IMG/VR virus record: IMGVR_UViG_3300035666_000005
Coordinates: 56,877 to 120,876 of that record
Strand: one strand, 5' to 3'
From: a virus
DNA length: 64,000 nt
A program made the translations under genes and the position numbers. Positions 19,381 to 28,169 of this stretch are shown here, piece by piece. Under the pieces are notes generated by a model. The model saw only the letters and a program-made list of their open reading frames with translations. It was not told where the DNA came from and ran no database searches. Position 1 is the stretch's first letter; each line of letters begins with the position of its first letter.

Positions 19381-20232
19381 TTATGCTGGAGTTACTGGAG
19401 TTGAAGAAACTTCTTCAGTATTGATAGTTTCAATTTTTTCAACAACTACTTTTTCTTCAACTGTTTTTTCAGTAGAAACTATTTCAGTTTTTTCTTCGGC
19501 TTGGTCTTCAACAACAACTTCTTCAGATTCTTTAATTAAATTTTGATAAAAACTATCAAAGTCTTCTTCTGTTTCTACTTTACCTAAGAACCATAGAGTA
19601 ATTAAATAAGTTAAACGTCTTATAGCGATAAGATTAATATTGTTTTCACTATTTAAATCTTCAAAAATATCATATGAATTTAATTTTTCATCGAAAGTTT
19701 CTCCATCAAAAAATGAAACATATTCACCATTCTTTTCAGTATAAGAAGTAAATAATACCCACCATAAAATGGTACGATTACGGGCTTTCGCTTCCGCAGT
19801 GTTCTCAAAAATTGAAATTTGTGAAGATTCAAAACTTTGAATTTCTTTTCTAATTTCATCTAATTCAATAATAATTTCGTCTGAGCGTTTTTTTTCTGCT
19901 TCGGTTCTTTCGCTTTCAGTTTTTATTAAAATTGATTGTAATTCAAATGACGCGTCACGAAATTTTAGAAGAAGTTCTCCGTATACTTCTCTTTCTTTTT
20001 CACTAATACTTCCCCCGCCATTAGATAAAATAGTTCCCCATGCGGCTTTAGGTAAGACCCCAGCTTTGGCAAAACGTGAAACTTCTTTAGCGTAAAATAA
20101 TTCACCGTCTTCTTTTAGTTTACGGTTGGGTTTTAATAGGGCAAGCTTGGCTTTTTCTTCTACGGTTTCGCCATTATTTTTATTAACCTTATTGGTTACT
20201 TCAAATTTATACATCCACGTTTTGTTAGTCAT
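19381..20232 (-). CDS. Probable tail assembly chaperone (first of pair)
   Basis: 283 residues, helical and acidic, with a Glu/Val/Thr-rich C-terminal tail (EKVVVEKIETINTEEVSST) that looks disordered. The central section resembles the folded domain of tail chaperones that bind the tape measure during tail assembly. It sits between the tail tube and the tape measure. A short upstream gene follows the tube terminator. Assignment is by synteny and not by a recognised domain. Confidence 0.5.
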   Translation of the reverse strand: MTNKTWMYKFEVTNKVNKNNGETVEEKAKLALLKPNRKLKEDGELFYAKEVSRFAKAGVLPKAAWGTILSNGGGSISEKEREVYGELLLKFRDASFELQSILIKTESERTEAEKKRSDEIIIELDEIRKEIQSFESSQISIFENTAEAKARNRTILWWVLFTSYTEKNGEYVSFFDGETFDEKLNSYDIFEDLNSENNINLIAIRRLTYLITLWFLGKVETEEDFDSFYQNLIKESEEVVVEDQAEEKTEIVSTEKTVEEKVVVEKIETINTEEVSSTPVTPA

Positions 20233-20241
20233 ATATTTATA

Positions 20242-20466
20242 TTATTTGTTTTTAAGTTTAAAATCAAAATTATCTAATTCTTCTTCTATATTTCTATAGC
20301 AGTTATTTCCATGATCAAGAACGCGTTTACGCATTCTTTGGAATTCCTCATCAGTAATTTTATCTTGATCTTTAAGGTCTTCTAAAGAATAAAGAAAACT
20401 TAAATATAATTTTTTTACGTCTCTATAAACGCAACCTTTTACAAAGTCATTTAAATCAATATTCAT
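20242..20466 (-). CDS. Small helical protein, unknown function
   Basis: 74 residues, charged and probably all-helical (DKITDEEFQRMRKRVLDHG). It is the first gene after the tail tube terminator and leads the chaperone and tape measure group. The start has an AAAGG just before the ATG and a GTGTAA element upstream. It may help tail assembly, but nothing in the sequence proves this. Confidence 0.75.
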   Translation of the reverse strand: MNIDLNDFVKGCVYRDVKKLYLSFLYSLEDLKDQDKITDEEFQRMRKRVLDHGNNCYRNIEEELDNFDFKLKNK

Positions 20467-20494
20467 CCTTTACAAACCTTTTACCTATTATTTC

Positions 20495-20500
20495 TTACAC
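20495..20500 (-). promoter_or_regulatory. GTGTAA late element restarting transcription after the tail tube
   Basis: Minus-strand TTTATATAGTGTAAGAAATAATA begins just downstream of the tail tube terminator hairpin, with GTGTAA 28 bases before the ATG at 20466. Terminator and promoter together isolate the tube gene from the chaperone and tape measure unit. Confidence 0.65.
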
Positions 20501-20505
20501 TATAT

Positions 20506-20533
20506 AAAAAAAACGGGCACTCGAAAGTGCCCG
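20506..20533 (-). terminator. Intrinsic terminator after the tail tube gene
   Basis: On the minus strand an 8-base-pair stem CGGGCACT / AGTGCCCG encloses a TTCG tetraloop and is followed by eight T residues. It lies 27 bases after the stop of the tail tube gene. Confidence 0.95.
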
Positions 20534-20559
20534 TTTTTAGATGAATAATTAATTTCTTA

Positions 20560-21663
20560 TTAAGAATTGAAAGAACCGGAAATAAAGACCCCTTTATTTA
20601 CATCTTGCGGTCCGCCCAACTGTACTTCGTAAGAAGCGGTCATTGTAGCATTATCACCGATTGCGCTCGAGAAACTTTGTGAAACAAGTTTAGCGCCTTT
20701 GAAAACATAGGCAAGAGCTGTAGGTTTATTGGCTTCGCAACCAGGTTCTTTCATCAAGATTGTAAATTCTTTTTCTGTTTCTCCGCAAAGAATATCAGCC
20801 AAATTACCATTGGCCAAATCTCCGACTTCAGCATTAACTTCAAGAGTTGCTGTTACTGGGAAATCAATCTCACGCGAAAAGGCAAAACGATTTCCAAGTT
20901 TTTGAAGTGGAGTACGAGAAAGATCAAACGAAAGTGTAAAATCTTGTACTTTTAAATCCGCTCCGTCAAAACCTAAAACTTTATTAGAATCTAAACTGAA
21001 AATAATATCGCCAGGTTGAAGGGCTGTAGGAATATCAGCGCCTGTGATACTTTGAGCAAGAGGCAATTTAAAAAATCTATCCGTTAAGTTGGCTCCGTCA
21101 ACAGGGTTAATAGCGGGAATCACTTCTTGACCAGTAGCATTTCCATAAACGCGAACATTTAAACCTTCAATTTCAACATCGGCTGTAGGAATTTCGCCAA
21201 CAGCGGCGCTAACACTATAAGAAGTTAAGAAACCATTACCTACGCCGATAACACCACTTTTAGATCCAGCGTATCCAGCAGCATCATTACCTTCTTCAAC
21301 GATTAAAAGATAGTAATTTTTTTCATCAGTAGCTTTCGTTAAAAGACCGGAAATACAAGAGCGTAAAGCGGAAGAATCGGTTCCAGTTCCATAAACATTT
21401 AAACCAAGATTTGTTTCATTTTGACCGTTTGTTAAATAATATGAAAAACTAGCTGTAACGTCAGGATTTTCAACTTCAATACGGTCAATAGCAGCCAAGT
21501 TTCCGAATTGGTTTACATCAGTAAAATTACGAGTAAAATCTTCGTCAAAACTTTGGACACGAGAAAGTTGCTTGATATCATTTGCGCCAGTTTGCATGCC
21601 AGTTGCACCAACTTGGCTTGCATAAAGGGCTAACACATTGTAAATTGTTCTATTTCTTGCCAT
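20560..21663 (-). CDS. Major tail tube protein
   Basis: 367 residues. The sequence has the balanced, moderately GC-rich codon use of a highly expressed structural gene. It is beta-rich with a long central insertion (VASFSYYLTNG-type strands, then an acidic loop EEGNDAAGYAG). It lies after the neck genes and before the chaperones and tape measure, and is the only gene in this interval with its own strong terminator, as expected for an abundant virion protein. The length exceeds typical tube proteins, so an extra decoration domain is likely. Confidence 0.75.
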   Translation of the reverse strand: MARNRTIYNVLALYASQVGATGMQTGANDIKQLSRVQSFDEDFTRNFTDVNQFGNLAAIDRIEVENPDVTASFSYYLTNGQNETNLGLNVYGTGTDSSALRSCISGLLTKATDEKNYYLLIVEEGNDAAGYAGSKSGVIGVGNGFLTSYSVSAAVGEIPTADVEIEGLNVRVYGNATGQEVIPAINPVDGANLTDRFFKLPLAQSITGADIPTALQPGDIIFSLDSNKVLGFDGADLKVQDFTLSFDLSRTPLQKLGNRFAFSREIDFPVTATLEVNAEVGDLANGNLADILCGETEKEFTILMKEPGCEANKPTALAYVFKGAKLVSQSFSSAIGDNATMTASYEVQLGGPQDVNKGVFISGSFNS

Positions 21664-21705
21664 ACTTATAATTACATTACATTCTTAAAGAAGACACTGT
21701 TTTTT

Positions 21706-22557
21706 TTAATAAATTCTTGGGTTTCTTATATCTGAAAGTTCAAAATCTATAAGTGCCGCAACACATTTTTTATTAATTTTTGCATTATCAATTTCGTCTA
21801 ATTTGGACACTGTTACACGGTCGATATGTACTAAATTGTAACGTGGTTGATTTTTACATAATTCTACATAATTAAAATTATTACCAGTTTTAAAATCACC
21901 AAAATAATTAAAAGGGAAATCATTGGGGCTTAATACTGGAAATACTTTTCTAGCGCTATCACTTAATACGGAAATAAGCCCGTCAAGAGAAAAACTATTA
22001 GAAGCTAATACAATACAACGAACCATTGTTTGAGTAGAATCTTCGCCGCCAAAAGCAAAAGGAACGTTTTCCCCCATCCGGTGTTTAATAAAAATACAAG
22101 GATATGGTGTATCTAAATAACCTAAAGCGCCAGTTACTTGTGTGACTTTTGGAGTAATATTATAAGCTTTTTCAAAAAGTAATTTTTCTTCACGCTCGTC
22201 TGTATAATAAATGCTGTACTCCTTAAAACTATAACGAGCAGTTACATTATTAAAATTAATTCCATTATTTAAAATTGCACGACCCTTATTAAAATCAATA
22301 TTTAAGCCACTAACCCCACGAGCCATATAATTTCCATTTACAAAAACTCCTGAAGGAATATTTACACTTGGAACGCTACTATCATAAACCCATTGACGAA
22401 ATGGCGCCCCATAAACAGAATTATTTGGAAAATTTGGATCTGGAGAATTATAAAGTTTTCCACTATAATTTATGAATGCCTCGCCGCGAGTTAAGATTTC
22501 ATGGTCTAGCCATAAATAAAAACTAGACATTAAATTTGTAATATAAGCCGCTTTCAT
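21706..22557 (-). CDS. Neck or tail-completion protein, unassigned
   Basis: 283 residues with mixed alpha/beta character and aromatic-rich segments (FRQWVYDSSVPSVNIPSGV). No family was recognised. It is the last of four tightly coupled genes (starts overlapping or touching the previous stops) between capsid and tail tube. In long-tailed phages this interval encodes head-tail connectors and the tail terminator. Its final section (KKCVAALIDFELSDIRN) resembles the closing strands of a tail terminator, but this is weak. Confidence 0.45.
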   Translation of the reverse strand: MKAAYITNLMSSFYLWLDHEILTRGEAFINYSGKLYNSPDPNFPNNSVYGAPFRQWVYDSSVPSVNIPSGVFVNGNYMARGVSGLNIDFNKGRAILNNGINFNNVTARYSFKEYSIYYTDEREEKLLFEKAYNITPKVTQVTGALGYLDTPYPCIFIKHRMGENVPFAFGGEDSTQTMVRCIVLASNSFSLDGLISVLSDSARKVFPVLSPNDFPFNYFGDFKTGNNFNYVELCKNQPRYNLVHIDRVTVSKLDEIDNAKINKKCVAALIDFELSDIRNPRIY

Positions 22558-23135
22558 TATTTAGCCCCCAGTCTTGTAAGAAATTTATTATACATATCAC
22601 TAAAATATCTTACATTTCTAAACCTACGATTTGAATAATTATATTTACTTTGAATACCACCACCAGAACGCGAATTCGCAAAACGGCCATATAAGTAGGC
22701 TCCCAATCCAGAAATTCCACGCTCAATATCTAATAACCAGCTACGACCACCCTCCCAAGGTAAACGACTGATTACAGCAAATTCTTCTTTTGATGGGATA
22801 TTTACTTTAAATTGGAATGTAGTCCCTTTATTTTTAATAAAATTACCCAAATTAATTTTTTGTATTAATAATTTTACTGGACCTGTTGGGTTTGACCCAT
22901 TATTAAAACCTAGAAAAGAAAATAAATTACCATAACCACCAAGAGTTCCTGATATATTAGATGCATTCTCTCCTCCGTCAAGTTCTTGTGTTACTGGGTG
23001 CGATTCAAACTCGGCTCTAAATAAAGCTTTTTCTTTTTCTACTTCTTTCTGAACAATATTTCTAACCATTCTTTGTACAGAGCGGCTTTCCAATATTTGT
23101 TTTTGAATAAGCTTTTTGTTAATTTTTCCAGCCAT
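22557..23135 (-). CDS. Neck protein, unassigned
   Basis: 192 residues. The N-terminal 45 residues are a strongly charged helix (RSVQRMVRNIVQKEVEKEKA). The C-terminus is basic and Arg/Tyr/Ser-rich. One-base overlaps with both neighbours show translational coupling. Position suggests a minor tail or head-tail joining protein (HK97 gp10-like genes often lie here), but no motif confirms it. Confidence 0.45.
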   Translation of the reverse strand: MAGKINKKLIQKQILESRSVQRMVRNIVQKEVEKEKALFRAEFESHPVTQELDGGENASNISGTLGGYGNLFSFLGFNNGSNPTGPVKLLIQKINLGNFIKNKGTTFQFKVNIPSKEEFAVISRLPWEGGRSWLLDIERGISGLGAYLYGRFANSRSGGGIQSKYNYSNRRFRNVRYFSDMYNKFLTRLGAK

Positions 23136-23566
23136 TACTCGCTCTCCTTAAAAAATAATGTATAAAAATCAATATTAAATAATCCATGAGGACGATTTGT
23201 ACCAAGGGCTTGAACTGGACGACCATCAATTTCAATACGTTCGGCATCACTAATAAAATCTACAAAATCTTTTTTCGCCTTAATGCGGCAAATATTACCA
23301 CGAACTTCTTCACGAATTTCTGGAAATCCACCCATTTTAGATGGATCTTGCCACTGAATGCGGCAATCAAATTTTCCGCTTACTGGAATATAAGTAATCT
23401 CAATTGATTCTTGTTCATTATATAGAAAATTGTAATTAGGATCGCTTGAAACAACTATCCGCTCTGGAGTTTTCCATGCCATAACGGGACGTGCAAACGT
23501 GTCATGCAAATTATTGAATTCATTTGCCAATGATAATTTTTCCGCATCTGAAACAAAACTTGGCAT
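23135..23566 (-). CDS. Head-tail connector candidate
   Basis: 143 residues, beta-rich, with a strand order similar to small head-closure proteins (FDCRIQWQDPSKMGGFPEI, then DFISDAERIEIDGRPVQ). The stop overlaps the next start by one base, and the upstream gene ends one base before its ATG. Assigned by synteny between capsid and tail tube. Confidence 0.45.
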   Translation of the reverse strand: MPSFVSDAEKLSLANEFNNLHDTFARPVMAWKTPERIVVSSDPNYNFLYNEQESIEITYIPVSGKFDCRIQWQDPSKMGGFPEIREEVRGNICRIKAKKDFVDFISDAERIEIDGRPVQALGTNRPHGLFNIDFYTLFFKESE

Positions 23567-23567
23567 A

Positions 23568-24101
23568 TTAATTTAGTGTTCTTTGATATTCTTGAATTAT
23601 ATAATGTGAAATGCCTTCGGTATCATCTCCAGCAATTTGATCGGGAATTGCATTATATTTTAAGTACATTTTTACAGTTTTATCTAATTCCGCTTTGCAG
23701 TCTTGAGCTAAACCCCTAAAGTTTTTAGATATTTCATTTTTATTAATTTTTGTAATAGTGCTATCGCCCTCTTTTAAAGTAGTCCAATCACTACCAATAG
23801 TTGCAGAACTTTTTGCCAAGTTTCTAGACTGGTTTTTTAAAAAATCGCAATCAAATATTATTTTATAAATAGCTAATTGATCATTGTTTGGTTCTGGGGT
23901 AATACCATAACCAGTAATAAGATTTTGTTCATTTTTATAGGCAACTCCAGAAAAAGATGTACCTATTAAATTATTTAGTTTCCCTAAATTAGAGTTATCT
24001 ATAAACCAAGAAGTCAACCGTGCTGGTGTATAATCTATAGGCTCTCCTAAATCATAATAAACGTTAGTAACAAATTGTGTTAAATAATCTTGACAGTTCA
24101 C
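23568..24101 (-). CDS. Head-tail adaptor candidate, GTG start
   Basis: 177 residues, helical, with an N-terminal segment (CQDYLTQFVTNVYYDLGEP) typical of ring-forming adaptors that dock under the portal. The only in-frame start at this position is GTG at 24101. GTGTAA lies 8 bases before it. Assignment follows gene order (capsid, small DNA-binding-like protein, adaptor). Confidence 0.5.
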   Translation of the reverse strand: MNCQDYLTQFVTNVYYDLGEPIDYTPARLTSWFIDNSNLGKLNNLIGTSFSGVAYKNEQNLITGYGITPEPNNDQLAIYKIIFDCDFLKNQSRNLAKSSATIGSDWTTLKEGDSTITKINKNEISKNFRGLAQDCKAELDKTVKMYLKYNAIPDQIAGDDTEGISHYIIQEYQRTLN

Positions 24102-24109
24102 ACATTATT

Positions 24110-24115
24110 TTACAC
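24110..24115 (-). promoter_or_regulatory. GTGTAA late element for the adaptor gene
   Basis: Minus-strand TTTTTGTGTAAAATAATGT precedes the GTG start by 8 bases, in a 19-base gap. Confidence 0.5.
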
Positions 24116-24120
24116 AAAAA

Positions 24121-24498
24121 TTAGGCACCTTCTCTTAAGATCTTTTTGGCTTTAGCGTCTAAATCATCAACGGATTTAACTTGGCCAGTAGCGACATTAC
24201 TACCATAACGTGAATTCCATTTTACAAACTCTTGGGCTAAACGATCTGTAAGAACTTTTCTATCTGGCGTGGGAACTAGTCCGATCTTATATGCATGTGC
24301 TTGTAAATCAGTCATATTCATTTCAGCTAATTGTCCACGATATTCTTCTGAGCTATTAGCCGTGTATATAGAAAGAGTTTCTCCCAAAATTTCATCTAAA
24401 GAAGAGGGTTGTTTTTGAACTTTTTCTTCTTTTCCGTGTACTTGTAACATTTCTTTTTTTGAAGGGCGTCCTCTTTTCTTTTTAGGTTGAGTATTCAT
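24121..24498 (-). CDS. Head protein with AT-hook-like and SAP-like motifs
   Basis: 125 residues. Residues 6-16 are KKKRGRPSKKE, an AT-hook-like basic patch (core RGRP). Residues about 58-90 (LAEMNMTDLQAHAYKIGL, then a PTPDRKVLTDRL helix) have the helix-turn-helix spacing of SAP/Rho-N-like DNA-binding motifs. It follows the capsid gene and its terminator. Similar small proteins occupy the place between capsid and adaptor in other phages. DNA contact at the neck or during packaging is a reasonable inference but is untested. Confidence 0.6.
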   Translation of the reverse strand: MNTQPKKKRGRPSKKEMLQVHGKEEKVQKQPSSLDEILGETLSIYTANSSEEYRGQLAEMNMTDLQAHAYKIGLVPTPDRKVLTDRLAQEFVKWNSRYGSNVATGQVKSVDDLDAKAKKILREGA

Positions 24499-24542
24499 CT
24501 TAAATATTATATTATTTTATATAATAATAATCTAATTTTTAT

Positions 24543-24569
24543 AAAAAAAGAGCCACCCTTTCGGGTGGC
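24543..24569 (-). terminator. Intrinsic terminator after the major capsid gene
   Basis: On the minus strand a 7-base-pair stem GCCACCC / GGGTGGC encloses a GAAA tetraloop and is followed by CTCTTTTTTT. It lies 26 bases after the capsid stop. Confidence 0.95.
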
Positions 24570-24595
24570 CCTTAATTTTTAAACTACTAGTTTAA

Positions 24596-25720
24596 TTATA
24601 CAATTAAACCAACAGCGGCACGAGCGTCAACAGCTACGCGGCCTTCTTCTACATAACTGTAGAAACCAACTTTTTGGCTACGAGCCAAGAATTGATCGTC
24701 AGGAAGAACCTTGACTTGACCACGGCTTTCGCTTTGGATTGCGACTGGGCGCAAGAAAGCGTTACGGCTAGCGTCGATACCGAGGATTAACTCGTCGTCA
24801 GCGCTTGTGAATGTTGTTCCACCAGTTAGGCCATATTCATTGAATTGTGTTGTACCAGCGAAGGTATCGAACAAGTCGTTATATTTGCGGCCCGCACCGA
24901 GTTCAAGCAATTCATGAATTGTTACGCCGAAGATTTCGTTCGTACCAGCGGCACGATAGATTTCTTCACGAACGCTGTCAGGAAGAGCTACCGAAGTAGC
25001 ACCACTTGTAGTAACAGCACCAGAACGGGTGTTCATTGGCTGATAAGCGAACGCACGAATTTGTTCTTTGACTTCTGGGCTTACGAAGATGTCGGTCAAG
25101 CCACGGCTCTGAAGAGCTTGTGGCGTACCGCCTGTGTAAGCAGCATTAAGTCTACGGACTAAAGTCCAAAGTTTATTCATGTCGTCGAGTTGGAAGGTAT
25201 CCTGAGTACCGACACGGAAAACGTGTTTAGTACTGTTTGTGGAAGCTTCGGCCAAGAGTTTGAGAATAACAGCCCAAGCATTACGTTCTTGTTTTACAAG
25301 AATTTCATTGGCCATACGTTCTAAACCAGCGGCTACAACGTCGAGACGTGCTCTACGAACATAACGCTTGTCCATACTGATTGCACTGTCAAGACGATAG
25401 GTATTAACCTTCATTTCTTGCATGCCTTGGACAAAGTTTGTAGGAAGTCCACCGCCAACAGTTTGTGACCAAACGCTGATGTGTCCTTCATTAAGACCAT
25501 AGTATAAGTCGAGAGGAATCGATGGGGAATCGTCTTCGTCAAATTCTACGTCACGATAAATCATTGAAGCAGTACCGGCTTGTAAGAGAACTTGCTGAAC
25601 AACATCACTGATGAATGCAGCAAAAGCTTCTTGAGCTTCTACAGCTACAGTTTTGTTGTCTGAAGCAAGAGCCTTGATAAGCTCGATTTGCTCAGGATTT
25701 TTGTCGAATTGAATTTTCAT
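24596..25720 (-). CDS. Major capsid protein
   Basis: 374 residues. It has the layout of HK97-fold capsids: a helical N-arm, then an extended loop region (MIYRDVEFDEDDSPSIPLD), a long spine helix (LERMANEILVKQERNAWAVI) and an A-domain with FVSPEVKEQIRAF. Codon use is visibly richer in GC and more selective than in its neighbours, as in very highly expressed genes. It lies directly after protease/scaffold and decoration genes and is followed by a strong terminator. The N-arm does not look long enough to be a covalent scaffold, which fits the separate scaffold domain upstream. Confidence 0.9.
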   Translation of the reverse strand: MKIQFDKNPEQIELIKALASDNKTVAVEAQEAFAAFISDVVQQVLLQAGTASMIYRDVEFDEDDSPSIPLDLYYGLNEGHISVWSQTVGGGLPTNFVQGMQEMKVNTYRLDSAISMDKRYVRRARLDVVAAGLERMANEILVKQERNAWAVILKLLAEASTNSTKHVFRVGTQDTFQLDDMNKLWTLVRRLNAAYTGGTPQALQSRGLTDIFVSPEVKEQIRAFAYQPMNTRSGAVTTSGATSVALPDSVREEIYRAAGTNEIFGVTIHELLELGAGRKYNDLFDTFAGTTQFNEYGLTGGTTFTSADDELILGIDASRNAFLRPVAIQSESRGQVKVLPDDQFLARSQKVGFYSYVEEGRVAVDARAAVGLIV

Positions 25721-25746
25721 ATTTTTTATAATTTCTTTCTAATTGA

Positions 25747-26283
25747 TTAGAGTTCTACCTTGAGTAAAGCATATCCTTCGTCGTTTTTAGGTCCGAGGAA
25801 TTTACCAACTGTTGCGCTGCCATAGGCAACTACTTTAAGGTCTCCACCGCCAGCGTCGGAAACAGCTGCGCCGCTACCGAATCCTGGGGTGCCAACAATA
25901 CCGTTAACAAGAACAAGACCCTTCGTAAGAATAGGACATGCTTGACCACTGATGATGACATCCATCTCAGCTGCCTTGCGTGGGTTGAAAATTAATTGTT
26001 CACCGTTCTCATCAACTTTGCGAACGTCTTTGAGCAATAATCCAACGATTGCACCTTTAGCTGCGCCAGAAGCGGCTGGGCTAACAGTCCAAGGAACATT
26101 GAATTGTGCTGAAAGAGTATTCCCGTAGGATGAGAGGTTATCTAAAGATGAAGCGTCTTTGAGATTAACACCATTGCTGTCGGCTGTAACTACAGTACCT
26201 TTATTGGCACTTACGGCATTGACGGCGAAAAGGTTAATAACATCATGCTCATCATAATCTCTGAATGGTTTTAAATTTGCCAT
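25747..26283 (-). CDS. Capsid decoration / head stabilisation protein
   Basis: 178 residues, rich in Gly, Ala and Val, with small beta strands (GAIVGLLLKDVRKVDENGEQ, AEMDVIISGQACPILTKGLV) of the type seen in DUF2190-like and lambda gpD-like stabilisers. It is encoded between protease/scaffold and capsid, as gpD is in lambda. Codon use is close to that of the capsid gene, suggesting similar high expression. A purine-rich AAGAAAGAAA lies just upstream of the ATG. Confidence 0.7.
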   Translation of the reverse strand: MANLKPFRDYDEHDVINLFAVNAVSANKGTVVTADSNGVNLKDASSLDNLSSYGNTLSAQFNVPWTVSPAASGAAKGAIVGLLLKDVRKVDENGEQLIFNPRKAAEMDVIISGQACPILTKGLVLVNGIVGTPGFGSGAAVSDAGGGDLKVVAYGSATVGKFLGPKNDEGYALLKVEL

Positions 26284-26305
26284 AATATTTTTTTCTTTCT
26301 TTTAT

Positions 26306-28126
26306 TTATTTGATTTTTACGCTATTTTTATTGAAAGCGGCACCGATTTTTTCAACCAGTGACACTTCTTGAGGAGAGGAAGCGTTTGGAAGGACTTCTT
26401 CCGTTACCTCTGCACTCGAAATTACTTCTTCTACAGTTTTTTCTTCGCTAGCTACAACTTCGGAAGTTTCGGAAGCTTTTTCTTCTTTTACTTCTTCCTT
26501 CATTTCTTCTTTTTTGTACTCAGCTTTAGCGGCTTTCTTTTTAGCGGCTGCGAATGTAGAGAACTTCTTATACCATTTTTCGAACTGTTCGTCGTTTTCA
26601 ATGGCGTTTAAATCTTCTGCGATGATACTACGATCTTCATCAGTAAGATCGAACTCTTCATCAAGCAAGGCCATACGGCGTTGGAAATTGGCTTCAATTT
26701 CTTTAGCTTTGAGGTCTTCTTGAATCTTCGTGAATTCTTCTTTTACTTTTTCACTATCAGCCTTGATTGCTTCGAGATCTGTTTTCAATGTTGAAATTTG
26801 ATCTTCGGCAGCTTTAAGTGCTGTTTCTTTTTCTTCAACTTTTGATTTCCATTCTTGGGCAAGTTCTGCAATACGATTCGAAATAAATTCACGAACAGCA
26901 CTAGCAGCAACTTCCTTGATGGAATCGTCCGTAATATCATCAATATTTTTTAGTTGCATATTATTTTTTACATTATTATTTTCTTCAGGGACACTTTTTT
27001 TATTCATTTTAATTTCAGAAGACTCTACTTCATTTTCTTCTTCATCATCTTCTTCTTCAATTTCTTCATAATCTTCACTACCACATTTGGGGCAAACTTC
27101 GGCTTCAGAGCCTTTGTATCCGCATTTAGCGCAAACATATTTTTCTTCTTCGGCTTTAACAGTTTCTTCTATTTGCGGCTTATCATAAGAAATAACTACA
27201 CCACTAACTTCGGCGGCTGGAGTATTGGTAAAACCAATTCCTAATGGAAGAACATTTCCTTGAAGATTTAAAAGAACCATCTCACCATCTTCAGTGAATC
27301 CGTTTCCACCAAATACTTTAAGGCGATCTTTTAATTCTACAATATCTTCTTCTTTCTCAATAATAGTTGCATCTGCTAAATTTTTATTACCTTTAGCAAC
27401 ATTAAATTCATTGAACCCGAGTTCCCAACTTGCACTAACAGAAAGATATTTATTAGAAGATGGGTCGCTACTCTCAACGAGTTCTGAAGCAAAATCAGGA
27501 TTTACAATTTTCCATACATATCCAGAAAGAACTACATTAAACGGATCTTTCATCGCTTTAACCTCTTCCAAAGTCAAAGGTTTGCTACTCCCAAATTCGC
27601 TGAAGCCGTATCCAGTACAAACACCAACAACGACTTTACGGTTATGTTCAATATTAAAAGGCTTATTAATAAAATTTTCAACCATTGCTAGTGCAACGTC
27701 TGTACTAATAATGTGTCCATTTTTATTTCCGCGATTAACAACGAAAGCATCAAAAGCAACGCCCATCAAATCACGATTCACATCAAGATCAACATTCTTA
27801 GGAAGATATTCTTTTAATTGGTCAACAGATGCCACTGCTAAATATTTGTCCTCGTCAGATGAAACCATCGCCTGAACTATAATCCCGTCAAAACGAATTG
27901 AATATTTAAAATCTTTCATTGTATCCATTGGTAAATTTACACTTTGTTCTTCTAATAGGGCAACATTTTTGAGTTTGTTGCTAATAACAATTTTATTGTT
28001 TTCAAATTTATCTAGCTCCATAGCGCACAAAGAGATAGGGCGCGAGAAAGAAAAAAGTAAATCGGACAAGTCAAACCCAGTTAAGGAGTCAACATTTTTT
28101 ACTGGCTCATCATCGTAAGTCGGCAT
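26306..28126 (-). CDS. Prohead protease fused to zinc ribbon and scaffold domain
   Basis: 606 residues in three parts. Residues 75-330 resemble a prohead serine protease: a His in FNIEHNRKVVVGVC (about residue 161) and a Ser in NKYLSVSASWELGF. Residues about 335-360 hold a four-Cys zinc ribbon (CAKCGYKG, then CPKCGSED), followed by a very acidic stretch. Residues 390-606 are a coiled coil with lysine- and glutamate-rich repeats, typical of scaffolding proteins. An internal ATG at 27007 could give the scaffold alone, as Nu3 lies inside C in lambda, but no ribosome binding site is clear. It should cleave head proteins and itself during prohead maturation. Confidence 0.75.
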   Translation of the reverse strand: MPTYDDEPVKNVDSLTGFDLSDLLFSFSRPISLCAMELDKFENNKIVISNKLKNVALLEEQSVNLPMDTMKDFKYSIRFDGIIVQAMVSSDEDKYLAVASVDQLKEYLPKNVDLDVNRDLMGVAFDAFVVNRGNKNGHIISTDVALAMVENFINKPFNIEHNRKVVVGVCTGYGFSEFGSSKPLTLEEVKAMKDPFNVVLSGYVWKIVNPDFASELVESSDPSSNKYLSVSASWELGFNEFNVAKGNKNLADATIIEKEEDIVELKDRLKVFGGNGFTEDGEMVLLNLQGNVLPLGIGFTNTPAAEVSGVVISYDKPQIEETVKAEEEKYVCAKCGYKGSEAEVCPKCGSEDYEEIEEEDDEEENEVESSEIKMNKKSVPEENNNVKNNMQLKNIDDITDDSIKEVAASAVREFISNRIAELAQEWKSKVEEKETALKAAEDQISTLKTDLEAIKADSEKVKEEFTKIQEDLKAKEIEANFQRRMALLDEEFDLTDEDRSIIAEDLNAIENDEQFEKWYKKFSTFAAAKKKAAKAEYKKEEMKEEVKEEKASETSEVVASEEKTVEEVISSAEVTEEVLPNASSPQEVSLVEKIGAAFNKNSVKIK

Positions 28127-28144
28127 TTTATTATTATAAATACA

Positions 28145-28150
28145 TTACAC
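28145..28150 (-). promoter_or_regulatory. GTGTAA late element for the protease/scaffold gene
   Basis: Minus-strand TTATAAAAATTAGTGTAATG, with GTGTAA 18 bases before the ATG. The TTATAAAA upstream is one of the clearest examples of the extended form. Confidence 0.65.
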
Positions 28151-28169
28151 TAATTTTTATAATTTATAA

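Noticed and set aside
19360-19400. Programmed frameshift between tail chaperone genes
   Set aside because: The downstream frame has a stop just upstream of its GTG start, and no slippery heptamer was found.
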